From contig NZ_RJAC01000004.1 in assembly GCF_003999975.1 (NCBI RefSeq), positions 186,001 through 250,000 of the forward strand: 64,000 nucleotides of DNA, given 5' to 3'. Positions 15,496 to 23,110 of the stretch are shown in pieces. Origin of the DNA: Actinoplanes solisilvae (GTDB taxonomy: Bacteria > Actinomycetota > Actinomycetes > Mycobacteriales > Micromonosporaceae). The notes under the pieces are model-generated. The model was not told where the DNA came from. It worked only from the letters and a program-made list of their open reading frames with translations, and made no database searches. How positions within the stretch are numbered: position 1 is the first letter of the stretch; the number at the start of each line of letters is the position of its first letter. A program made the translations under genes and the position numbers.

Positions 15496-15992
15496 GATCG
15501 TCCGCTCTCCAGGCGCAGGCCCTCGTGGGCGATGTGCAGTTCCTCGACCGCGATGTCGCCGGTCTTGCCGTTCAGCGCCGGCCCGGTCACCTTCATCGGC
15601 AGGCCCCGCTCGAACGTCCACCGGGCCACGGTGCCGGTCCGCCGCCGGTCCGGGGCCTTGACCTGGATCGAGCCGTCGTAGCGGGGAACCGGCAGGATCC
15701 CGGCGACCATCGACTGCAGCCACTGCCACACCCGGTCGTCGACGTAGCCGTCGTCGGCGATGAACATGCCGCGCTTGAGGACCAGCGGCTGCAGCTTGAC
15801 CCGCCCGACCCGGCGGATCACCCCGTCGTTGCGGCCACCCTCCAGGTACTCCTTGATGTCCGCCTCGAGCTCCAGCCCGCTGCACTCCTGGAACCCGCCG
15901 GTGCCCAGCAGGTCGGGGGCGCCCGACCCGGACGCGGTCTCGCCGCGCGTCAGCGTGACGACGAAGTTGAAGGTCTGCGCCAGCTCAAACAC
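15492..15992 (-). CDS. eCIS tail tube protein paralogue
   Basis: A 166-aa protein of the T4 gp19-like tail tube family: FNFVVTLTRGE at the N-terminus, a CSGLELEADIKEYLEGG segment, LKRGMFIADDGYVDDRVWQW and a closing GDIAVEELHIAHEGLRLE. This is the same family as the 148-aa tube gene at 17949-18395. It is probably the baseplate-proximal tube adaptor (Afp5-like) rather than the bulk tube subunit, judging by its place between the second sheath and the LysM protein. It overlaps both neighbours. Confidence 0.9.
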   Translation of the reverse strand: MFELAQTFNFVVTLTRGETASGSGAPDLLGTGGFQECSGLELEADIKEYLEGGRNDGVIRRVGRVKLQPLVLKRGMFIADDGYVDDRVWQWLQSMVAGILPVPRYDGSIQVKAPDRRRTGTVARWTFERGLPMKVTGPALNGKTGDIAVEELHIAHEGLRLESGRS

Positions 15993-17952
15993 GGTCGGCC
16001 TCCACGCTCACCACACCGTCGGCGTTCTGCGAGATCCGCAGCACGATGTACTCGATCGGTTCGGCCGGCGCCACACCGACCTCGGCGATCAGCCGGCCCA
16101 GCGCCAGCGACGAGGGCGGGTTGAGCCCGGCGTCGCAGTGCACGAAGAACGCGTCCTGCTCGGTGTCGCCGACGAACGCGCCGCCGCGGTAGAGCCGGCG
16201 CAGGAACTGGGTGAGCGTGTCGCGCAGCAGCGTCTGCAGGGCCGGGGTGCTCGGCTCGAACACCAGCACCTGCGCCTGGCGGGTCAGCGCCAGGCGCAGC
16301 ATGGTGATCAGGCGGCGCACGCTGAGCTGCCGGTAGTCGGGATCGCCGGACAGCGTGCGGGCCGCGGTCAGCCGGAAGCCGTCGCGTTCGGCGCGGAACA
16401 CGTTGACGCCGAGCAGGTGCAGCCGGTCATGGTCGGCGTCCCGGACCGGGTCGGCTGCGGTGACCGCGCCGAGCGCGAGCTCGTTGGCCGGGCCGAACGG
16501 GATGCCGAGCCGGTGCTCGCGGGCGGCGATGATGCCGGCCGCGAACGCCGACGGCGGCACCGGCACCGCCCGCCGCCGCGGGTCGTCGGCGCGGATCATC
16601 CCCAGCCACGGGTGGTAGGCGGCGGCGAAGCTGCTGTCGAACCGGGCCCGCCACTGCCCGATCGCGGACTGCGACAGCCGCGACGGCACGTCCAGCAGGG
16701 CCACGAACCGGCGTCGCTGCTCGGCCCGGGCCACCACGCGCAGCTGACGGTTGATCAGGTGCTCCCCGTCCAGCAGCGACTGGCCGGCGCTGACGTCGAC
16801 GAAGGTCAGCGGCGCCGGGTCCGGGCCGCGCGGCCGGAAGCAACCGGTGCCCTCAGGCCGGGTGTGCACCGTCTCGATCTGCTCCGGGGTCCAGGTCCAG
16901 GCCAGATCCGGTACGACCAGCAGGCCGATCTCGTCGACGCGGGCGATCACGTCCACGCCGCGGTGGCAGGCTTCGTCGAGCGGGTCGTCGTCGGCCGCGA
17001 GCGCCGCCGGGGCCGAGGTGTCCGGGTCGTCGTCGTCGAAGAAGCTGGCCCCCGTGATCAGGTCATGGCGGTCCGCGCCACGAGCGCCGTCCACCGGCAC
17101 GGACGTGACCGCGCGCAGCAGCGGATGGGGCGGCGGCACCTGCTCGGGCCAGTCGCCGGCCGGGGCGACGAGCAGCGACTCGTCGCGCAGCACGTCCGGC
17201 AGGAACCGGGGGTGCCCGGCCCGCAGCCCGAGGCCGGTGAAACGCTCCTGGCGGGCGAACTCCGGATCGGCGTCGTCGACCACGACCGTCGCGGTGACCA
17301 CGGCGAGGGTGGTCCCGGCGGCGGTCGAGGGTGGCAGCGGCCGGTCCAGCACCGCGACCGGGCGGTGCCCGCCGCCCGGGGTCGTACGGTGGGCCCGGGC
17401 CACGATCCAGCGCAGTTCGCCGGCCGGTGCCAGTCCGTCGCGGCGCAGCCGCAGCAGCGTGCCCGGCGGCGCGGTGACACCGTCGGGCACCTCCACCTCG
17501 ATGCCCTCCCCGAGCGGGGCACGCCAGTGCTGCGTGGTGTCGAACGTGAGCCGTACGGTCAGCCGGTCACCCCAGGAGCCCTCGTCGCGGGCCAGCACGT
17601 CGAGGCCGCCGGCCACGGGCAGCCGATGCCGGGCCCGGGCCGCGCCGCCGGTCACGGGCGCCACCCGTACGACGTACGCCTTCACACCGCCCTGGGCGAA
17701 GAACGCCTGGACCGCGAAGGGCAGCCGGCCGGGCCACGCGAGCTGCTCGCCTCCGTAGCGGAACCCGCCGAACCGGCGCAGGTAGTCCGACCAGCTCTGC
17801 ACCGGTACGGCCGTGTCGACCGGGCCGCGTGGCGCCACGCCGACGAAGCCGCAGACGTCCAGGCGTACCGGTCGAAGGGCCGGTGCGGCGCGCTGGGCCG
17901 GGGCGGGATAGATGCCGGGCGCGCCCAGCCGCAGACCGATCGCGGAGGTCAC
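15985..17952 (-). CDS. eCIS tail sheath protein 2
   Basis: A 655-aa contractile sheath subunit. The N-terminal half contains APGIYPAP and the 'VCGFVGVAPRGPVDTAVPV' plus 'SWSDYLRRFGGF' segments typical of sheath proteins. The C-terminal third (AAYHPWLGMIRADDPRRRA, GIPFGPANELALGAV, RRLITMLRLALTRQAQVLVF, ending in VEYIVLRI-type strands) is the conserved handshake/core domain. GTG 17952 overlaps the stop of the tube gene as GTGA and gives a normal N-terminus. It differs strongly from sheath 1 at 18412-20253, so the two probably occupy different places in the sheath. Confidence 0.93.
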   Translation of the reverse strand: MTSAIGLRLGAPGIYPAPAQRAAPALRPVRLDVCGFVGVAPRGPVDTAVPVQSWSDYLRRFGGFRYGGEQLAWPGRLPFAVQAFFAQGGVKAYVVRVAPVTGGAARARHRLPVAGGLDVLARDEGSWGDRLTVRLTFDTTQHWRAPLGEGIEVEVPDGVTAPPGTLLRLRRDGLAPAGELRWIVARAHRTTPGGGHRPVAVLDRPLPPSTAAGTTLAVVTATVVVDDADPEFARQERFTGLGLRAGHPRFLPDVLRDESLLVAPAGDWPEQVPPPHPLLRAVTSVPVDGARGADRHDLITGASFFDDDDPDTSAPAALAADDDPLDEACHRGVDVIARVDEIGLLVVPDLAWTWTPEQIETVHTRPEGTGCFRPRGPDPAPLTFVDVSAGQSLLDGEHLINRQLRVVARAEQRRRFVALLDVPSRLSQSAIGQWRARFDSSFAAAYHPWLGMIRADDPRRRAVPVPPSAFAAGIIAAREHRLGIPFGPANELALGAVTAADPVRDADHDRLHLLGVNVFRAERDGFRLTAARTLSGDPDYRQLSVRRLITMLRLALTRQAQVLVFEPSTPALQTLLRDTLTQFLRRLYRGGAFVGDTEQDAFFVHCDAGLNPPSSLALGRLIAEVGVAPAEPIEYIVLRISQNADGVVSVEADRV

Positions 17953-18395
17953 GGCGGCGACTTGAAGTCGATCTTCTCGGCGACCAGGTGCAGCTCCTCC
18001 ATGGCCACCTCGCCGCCGCCCTTGGCGCCCAGGGTCGGCCCGACCCACTTCTTCGGCTGGGCGTTGGTCAGCACCCAGCTGCACACGCCGGTGCGGGCCT
18101 CGTCGAGCAGGGTGATGGTCACCGTCCGGGGGGCGTGGTTGCCGCGGCGGGTCTCGTCCAGCCACACGAACAGGCTCCGGTCGGCGATGATGCCGCGTTT
18201 GAGGGTCACGTCGTCGGTGCTGTTGGTGTTGGCGATCTTGCGGACGTGGTTCTCCAGGTCGTCGCCGTTGCGGTACTCGGAGTACTTCACCTCGTTGCCC
18301 AGGCCGCTGACGTCGGAGAATCCCCCGACCGGGCTGCCGTCCCCGAGGGCGACGGTGAAGTTGAAGGCTCCGAACGGATTACGTGGGGCGGTCAC
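17949..18395 (-). CDS. eCIS main tail tube protein
   Basis: A 148-aa gp19-like tube subunit: NPFGAFNFTVALGDGS, then GGFSDVSGLGNEVKYSEYRN, TLKRGIIADRSLFVWLDE and the closing EVAMEELHLVAEKIDF. These are all characteristic of CIS/phage tube monomers that stack into the inner tube carrying cargo. It lies between the two sheath genes, the standard sheath-tube order. No signal sequence. It is 16 nt after sheath 1 and overlaps sheath 2 (GTGA). Confidence 0.95.
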   Translation of the reverse strand: MTAPRNPFGAFNFTVALGDGSPVGGFSDVSGLGNEVKYSEYRNGDDLENHVRKIANTNSTDDVTLKRGIIADRSLFVWLDETRRGNHAPRTVTITLLDEARTGVCSWVLTNAQPKKWVGPTLGAKGGGEVAMEELHLVAEKIDFKSPP

Positions 18396-18411
18396 CAGCT
18401 ACCTCCAGGCC

Positions 18412-20253
18412 TCAGGCACGGTTCGCGTCGGCGGTCCACTGGCCGATGCGGAAGATCACGAACTCGGCCGGATAGGTCGGCGCCACCCCGATCAGGCAGA
18501 TCAGCCGGCCGTTGTCCAGGTCGTTCTGGGTCATCGTGGTGCGGTCGCAGCGCACGAAGTACGCCTCCTCGGGCCGGTTGCCCATCAGCGCGCCGCTGCG
18601 CCAGGTGACCAGCAGGAAGTCCTCGATGGTCTGCCGGATCGAGGCCCACAGGCGCTCGTTGTTCGGCTCGAACACCGCCCACTGGGTCGACCGGTCGATG
18701 GAACGCTCGAGATAGATGAACAGGCGGCGTACGTTGACGTACTTCCATTCCGGGTCGGAGCTCATCGTCCGCGCGCCCCAGACCCGGTTGCTGCGGCCCT
18801 CGAAGAAGCGCAGCGCGTTGATGCCCTCCGGGTTGAGCACGGCCTGCCGCTGGAAGGTCACGTTCGTCTCGAACCGGGTGATACCGAGAACCACCTCGTT
18901 GGCCGGGGCCTTGTGCACGCCGCGTTCGATGTCGCTGCGGGCATAGATCCCGGCGACATAGCCCGAGGGCGGGATCAGCAGTTTGGACGGCGGCGAACCC
19001 GGGTCCGGGCGCCGGGTCGGGTCGACGATCTCCACCCACGGGTAGTACAGGGCCGCGTACGTGGTGTCGAACCGCGACCGGAACTGGCGCACCTGCGAGA
19101 TCGAGCTCTGCGCGGGCGGGTCGACGATCCCGATCCGGTACCGCAGCGACGAGCAGTGCTCGATCAGGCTGTCGACCACGGTCTTCTGCTCGTCCTCGTC
19201 GGTGAACCGTACGGTGTCGGGCACCGCGACGATGGCGATGTCCTCGATCTCCCCGAGCGCGTTCAGGCCGGTGGCCGGGCGCCGCAGGTCGTCCGGGTCG
19301 GCGACCCGGCCGGCGACGTCGCCCGGGGTCAGGCCCGGCCCGTCGCCGCCCCCGGCCAGGAACGTCGGCTGGGTCAGCGTGAGCAGGGCGGCCAGCGCCG
19401 CGGCCGCCGACGGCGGCTGGTTGTCGGGGCCGGGCACGCGTTCGAGCCAGACCAGCGCGAACTCGTCGGCCGGGTCCTCCGCGTTCAGCACGTTGTAGAC
19501 CGAGCGGGGATGGTCGGGGCCGAGCTCGAGCTCGGTGTAGACGTCGGTGCGCTCCCCCATCGACACGGTGACCGAGATCCGCAGGTGCGAGGCCTGCCGC
19601 CCGTCGGTGATCGGCTCGTCGCCGGCGTCACCGCGGTAGACCCACGTGCCGTCCGCGGCCCGGGCGAGCACCCGCAGGTCCCCGGCGGCCGGAGGCTGCG
19701 ACTCGTTGATGGCGGGCACGACCTCGACGAGCCATCCCGGCTGGGCGCCCGACACCTGCGCCCGGCCGAGCCGGTCACGCACGATCAGGTTCTTGCTGCG
19801 CTGCAGCGCGACCTGCACGGTGATCTCGCCGCCCGAGGCGCCCGGCCACCGGGCCCGCCACCGCACGACCGGGGCCGGCGCCGCGACCGGCACACCCAGC
19901 GCGGCGAAGTTGTCCGCCGCGATGTTGCCGTTCTCGTCGCGCGGGAACACCCGGGAGATGTAGAGGCGGCGGCCGCCGTTGGCGAAGAACGCGCGGGCCG
20001 ACAGGCCCAGGTAGTTCGGCGTCGACACGTCACCGAACAGCGGGTCGAGGTCGCCGAACGCCCGCTCGAACTCGGTGTAGCTGGTCACCAGCACCGGCTC
20101 GGGAACCATGGCCAGACCGTCGAGCTGGTAGGGCACCGGGCCGTACCGGGTGGCTCCGGCCATGCCGCAGGTGCTCGTCGGCACCCCCTCGATGGACCGC
20201 GACCGAAAACTGGTCTCCTCGACGTAGACGCCGGGAGTCAGGTACTCGGGCAT
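18412..20253 (-). CDS. eCIS tail sheath protein 1
   Basis: A 613-aa sheath subunit with the canonical start PEYLTPGVYVEETSFRSRSI and 'SYTEFERAFGDLDPLFG', as in Afp2-4 and phage tail sheaths. The C-terminal core has TYAALYYPWVEIVDP, PPSGYVAGIYARSDIERGVH, KAPANEVVLGI and YVNVRRLFIYLERSID, and the end EFVIFRIGQW. This is probably the main contractile sheath. Contraction against the baseplate drives the inner tube out. It is preceded by the 275-aa regulatory-like domain protein (18 nt). Confidence 0.96.
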   Translation of the reverse strand: MPEYLTPGVYVEETSFRSRSIEGVPTSTCGMAGATRYGPVPYQLDGLAMVPEPVLVTSYTEFERAFGDLDPLFGDVSTPNYLGLSARAFFANGGRRLYISRVFPRDENGNIAADNFAALGVPVAAPAPVVRWRARWPGASGGEITVQVALQRSKNLIVRDRLGRAQVSGAQPGWLVEVVPAINESQPPAAGDLRVLARAADGTWVYRGDAGDEPITDGRQASHLRISVTVSMGERTDVYTELELGPDHPRSVYNVLNAEDPADEFALVWLERVPGPDNQPPSAAAALAALLTLTQPTFLAGGGDGPGLTPGDVAGRVADPDDLRRPATGLNALGEIEDIAIVAVPDTVRFTDEDEQKTVVDSLIEHCSSLRYRIGIVDPPAQSSISQVRQFRSRFDTTYAALYYPWVEIVDPTRRPDPGSPPSKLLIPPSGYVAGIYARSDIERGVHKAPANEVVLGITRFETNVTFQRQAVLNPEGINALRFFEGRSNRVWGARTMSSDPEWKYVNVRRLFIYLERSIDRSTQWAVFEPNNERLWASIRQTIEDFLLVTWRSGALMGNRPEEAYFVRCDRTTMTQNDLDNGRLICLIGVAPTYPAEFVIFRIGQWTADANRA

Positions 20254-20271
20254 GGTGGTGGACCTCCTCGG

Positions 20272-21099
20272 TCACGGGTTGAACGGCACGTCGAGACGGG
20301 CGAGCGTCTCGCCCACGACGACGGTCACCGGGAACGGCACGGACGACACGAAGTAGCCGGCCGGGGCGGCCCGGCCGATCAGCACCTCGTGGGCCGCCGT
20401 TCCCGGGGCCGGTTGGCTCAGGGCTCTGTCGATCGGCTCGACCACGAGGTCGGCCACCGGGTCGTGCGGGTCGGCGGGGGCGGCCGGGTCGGGGATCTGC
20501 ACGATCAGATCCAGGTTCAGCGTGTCCGGCAACGGCCCTATCGCGGTGCCCAGGCCGGTGACCACGAGCAGGAACTCGCCGTTCTCGTCGCCGTGCGCCC
20601 AGCCGACGTTCGCGTCGCCCTCGGTGGCCACCAGCCGGGGCCACCGCACCGGCCGTCCCGCCCAGCTCACCCGGCCCCGTACGCAGGTCGATCCGCGCGG
20701 CGGGTTCCAGGCGGCGCCGGGCAACAGCCGCGGCTGCAGGGTGCGGGCCGCGACCGGGATCGCCGGGCCGGCGTCGGCGGACGTCCACAGTTCGACGTCG
20801 AAGCGCCGCGGCACCCAGCGCCGGCCGGGGTCGTCGACGCGCAGCAGCACCCGATCACCGACACCCGGCTGGTGCCGCAGCTTGAACCGTCCGTTGCCCG
20901 AACCCTCCAGCTCGAGCGTCGGGCGTGCGGTCACCAGGTCGAGCACCGAGGCGGGCCGGCGCCGGCGCGGGCGCGTGGTCACCTCGCGGCCCACGCGGAC
21001 GGCGCTCCCGGCCCGGGCGCCGGTCATCGCGTCGAACGGCTCGACCCCGAGGGCGAGACGATGCAGCACACGCAGCCCGGCGGCGGGGTCGACGCTCAC
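20272..21099 (-). CDS. eCIS-locus protein with carboxypeptidase regulatory-like beta domain
   Basis: A 275-aa protein whose GTG start (21099) overlaps the DUF4255 stop as GTGA. A central segment (about 135-185: GRVSWAGRPVRWPRLVAT, VGWAHGDENGEFLLVV) has the look of a carboxypeptidase regulatory-like/transthyretin-type beta-sandwich. The C-terminus has another Pro-rich beta segment. Such genes accompany DUF4255 in other eCIS operons, but their role is unknown. No catalytic motif, signal peptide or membrane segment is seen. Confidence 0.7.
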   Translation of the reverse strand: MSVDPAAGLRVLHRLALGVEPFDAMTGARAGSAVRVGREVTTRPRRRRPASVLDLVTARPTLELEGSGNGRFKLRHQPGVGDRVLLRVDDPGRRWVPRRFDVELWTSADAGPAIPVAARTLQPRLLPGAAWNPPRGSTCVRGRVSWAGRPVRWPRLVATEGDANVGWAHGDENGEFLLVVTGLGTAIGPLPDTLNLDLIVQIPDPAAPADPHDPVADLVVEPIDRALSQPAPGTAAHEVLIGRAAPAGYFVSSVPFPVTVVVGETLARLDVPFNP

Positions 21100-21695
21100 G
21101 GCAGCACGCCCTGCAGCCCGGAGGCGACCGTGGCGACCGCCTCGTCGGTGGGCCGGCGCAGCCCGTCGATGCGGATGACCCGGGCGACGTACGGAAGACT
21201 CAGCCGGTAGTCGGTGGTCAGTGCCTGGAACGCCTCGCTCATCGAGTCCAGGGCCAGCTCGTCCGGCACCACCTGCAGCGAGTCGGCCGCACCCCACACG
21301 CCGGTGCCGTGCAGCAGGGGCCCGGTGAGCACCGGGTGGCTCTCCAGGGTGCGGATCGCCAGGCCGAGCCACTCCAGTTCGGACTCGACGAACTGGTCCC
21401 ACGCGGCGATCAGCAGGTGCATACGCAACGGGATGCGCGGGATGCCGTCCTCGGCGGCCATCGCCGAATACCCGGGACGGGTCTCACGGTCGACACAGAT
21501 GCGGTAGCAGTACACCGACACCGCCGGGTACTGGATCACCGCGTCGGAGGCGCTGTTGACCGCGTCGAAGTCGGCGGTTCCGGCGAGCACCGCGTTGGGC
21601 CGGCGCTGCGGGGCCGGCAGCGCCTCGTCGAACCCGCGGTTGAGCAGCGCGACGATGCTTCGCCCCACCTCTGCCAACGCCTGGTAACCGGCCAT
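21096..21695 (-). CDS. eCIS cap/terminator protein, DUF4255 (Pvc16-like)
   Basis: A 199-aa DUF4255 protein, first gene of the minus-strand structural operon. Family features are the helical opening MAGYQALAEVGRSIVALLN, the VIQYPAVSVYCYRICVD strand, LRMHLLIAAWDQFVESELEW and the VPDELALDSMSEAFQALTTD loop with YRLSLPYVARVIRID near the end. The family forms the terminal cap of the tube/sheath in Afp/PVC-like particles. It is transcribed away from the putative cargo operon, with a 13-bp inverted repeat in between. Confidence 0.92.
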   Translation of the reverse strand: MAGYQALAEVGRSIVALLNRGFDEALPAPQRRPNAVLAGTADFDAVNSASDAVIQYPAVSVYCYRICVDRETRPGYSAMAAEDGIPRIPLRMHLLIAAWDQFVESELEWLGLAIRTLESHPVLTGPLLHGTGVWGAADSLQVVPDELALDSMSEAFQALTTDYRLSLPYVARVIRIDGLRRPTDEAVATVASGLQGVLP

Positions 21696-21718
21696 GGCGC
21701 CGATCGTCGGCGCGGCTC

Positions 21719-21774
21719 GTCACCGCAGCGTCGCCGTCCGCGGGCCTCCTCGCCGCGGGCAACGCTGCGGTGAC
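21719..21774. promoter_or_regulatory. 13-bp inverted repeat in the divergent eCIS promoter
   Basis: GTCACCGCAGCGT (21719-21731) and its exact complement ACGCTGCGGTGAC (21762-21774) flank a 30-bp spacer containing two CCGCGGG direct repeats. It sits in the 123-bp gap between the structural operon (start 21695) and the putative cargo operon (start 21819). It is well placed as the operator for both, or as a stem-loop in the minus-strand leader. No known regulator motif is recognised. Confidence 0.55.
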
Positions 21775-21818
21775 AGGGGGGCTCCGACAATCCGCGTGTT
21801 GCCACGGATGGAGGAGCG

Positions 21819-23015
21819 ATGACCAGCCCTGCGAACGCGAACGATACGACCGGGCAAGCGGCGGCGCGGCGTCCGGCACCCACGCCGGAGTGCAACCCGC
21901 GACTGCTCGACGACCTCAAGTGCAAGGCCCAGGGTGTCGCCGCTCAGGCCGCCTACAACGCCGCCCACATCGACGCGCTGACCCAGGCCAGAGCCGCGTA
22001 CGACGCCGCCCGGTCCGCGTACGGCAAGGCGCGCACCACCGCGGCCCCGATCGTCGCCGAGACCCGCCATCAGCTGACCGCGGTCATCGACCAGCTCAAG
22101 TGCCTGATCAACGACCGGCTTGAGGTGGACTGCCTGGACCGGGCCTGGGACGCGGTCGTCGACCGGCTGCGCAAGTGCGGCGAGACCAGCGGCTGCTACT
22201 TCACCGACGACTGCGACTTCGACGACGACGTCAAGGACTGCCGGCCCGAGGACGTGCCGGCCCGCAAAGCCGACATCCAGCGCCGCACCGAGGCCGCCGA
22301 GAAGGCGTTCGCCGACCTGATCAAGGAGCCCACCGAGCTGGCGACCCGGGTCGCCGCGCTCAAGACCGAGGTGGCCGCGATCGCGGCGGCGATGGCCGGT
22401 GACGCGAAGACGACCGATTTCAAGCAGCTGTACGCCCGGGCGCTGGTCGCGCGGCGCAAGTTGTCGGCGGTCTGGCGCGGTTTCGAGCACACCAACGCGT
22501 ACGTCGACTGTCTGTGCTGCGCGCTGACGTGTCAGCTGAAAGGGCACACAGCGATCGCGATCCTCACCGGGGTGGCGGCCGTGCACGCGTGCTACCAGGC
22601 GTCGGTCGAGGAAGGATGCCGGCGGCTGCGGGAGAACACGGTCGACGAGGTGATGGCCGAGTACCTGCGGATCTGCGCCCCGCGCCCGGACGACGGCTAC
22701 GACAAGCCGGATCGGCCCGGTTATGACAAGCCGGATCGGCCTGGTTACGACAAGCCCGAGCGGCCCGGCTATCCGGAGCCGGAGAAGCCGAAGTACCAGC
22801 CCGGCGGCGACAACCCCGAGCCCACCTACCCGCGCCCGCCCGAACCGCCCGGCGGCGGCTACCCGGACAACCAGCCGCCGTTCCGCGAATACGAGGAGGG
22901 CAAGGAACCTCCGCCCGGCTACAAGTACGACGGCGACGAGCCGCCGGGCGGAGGTGGTTACGACCGGGACCGGAATCGCTACCCCGACCGTGACACCGGG
23001 CGTTCCGGCGACTGA
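21819..23015 (+). CDS. eCIS-adjacent helical, Cys-rich protein with Pro/Gly repeat tail
   Basis: A 398-aa protein of unknown function, with ribosome site GGAGGA just before ATG 21819. Residues about 20-270 are helical with regularly spaced cysteines (CNPRLL, KCKAQG, DQLKCL, VDCLD, LRKCGE, GCYFTDDC, CLCCALTCQ, HACYQ, EEGC). The C-terminus is disordered: three DKPDRPGY/DKPERPGY-type repeats and then more Pro/Gly/Tyr-rich sequence. No signal peptide. It is the first gene downstream of the divergent eCIS promoter, so it may be a cargo, cargo chaperone or particle-associated protein. That is inference from position. Confidence 0.7.
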   Translation: MTSPANANDTTGQAAARRPAPTPECNPRLLDDLKCKAQGVAAQAAYNAAHIDALTQARAAYDAARSAYGKARTTAAPIVAETRHQLTAVIDQLKCLINDRLEVDCLDRAWDAVVDRLRKCGETSGCYFTDDCDFDDDVKDCRPEDVPARKADIQRRTEAAEKAFADLIKEPTELATRVAALKTEVAAIAAAMAGDAKTTDFKQLYARALVARRKLSAVWRGFEHTNAYVDCLCCALTCQLKGHTAIAILTGVAAVHACYQASVEEGCRRLRENTVDEVMAEYLRICAPRPDDGYDKPDRPGYDKPDRPGYDKPERPGYPEPEKPKYQPGGDNPEPTYPRPPEPPGGGYPDNQPPFREYEEGKEPPPGYKYDGDEPPGGGGYDRDRNRYPDRDTGRSGD

Positions 23016-23088
23016 CCGGCCGCCCGGGTGGTGGACGGCCGTCCTGCGCCGGCTGGGCCGCGCGCTCGGGCGGCGTACCCGGGACTGA
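22990..23088 (+). CDS. Possible 32-aa basic peptide (uncertain)
   Basis: A short frame from GTG 22990 overlaps the end of the repeat protein by 26 bp and ends 22 bp before the oxidoreductase. The peptide is amphipathic and basic (PGWWTAVLRRLGRALGRRTR). It could be a real coupled small protein or chance; there is no clear ribosome site. Confidence 0.2.
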   Translation: MTPGVPATDRPPGWWTAVLRRLGRALGRRTRD

Positions 23089-23110
23089 ACGACACCCACG
23101 AGGAGCTGAC

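Noticed and set aside
15760..21210. Open plus-strand frame of over 1800 codons opposite the eCIS structural operon
   Set aside because: It is the antisense shadow of several overlapping minus-strand genes with clear sheath, tube and DUF4255 motifs; its own product is low-complexity His/Arg/Gly-rich sequence without domains.
22681..22780. CRISPR-like short repeats
   Set aside because: The three units are a protein repeat (DKPDRPGY) in a coding frame, without spacers of CRISPR size.
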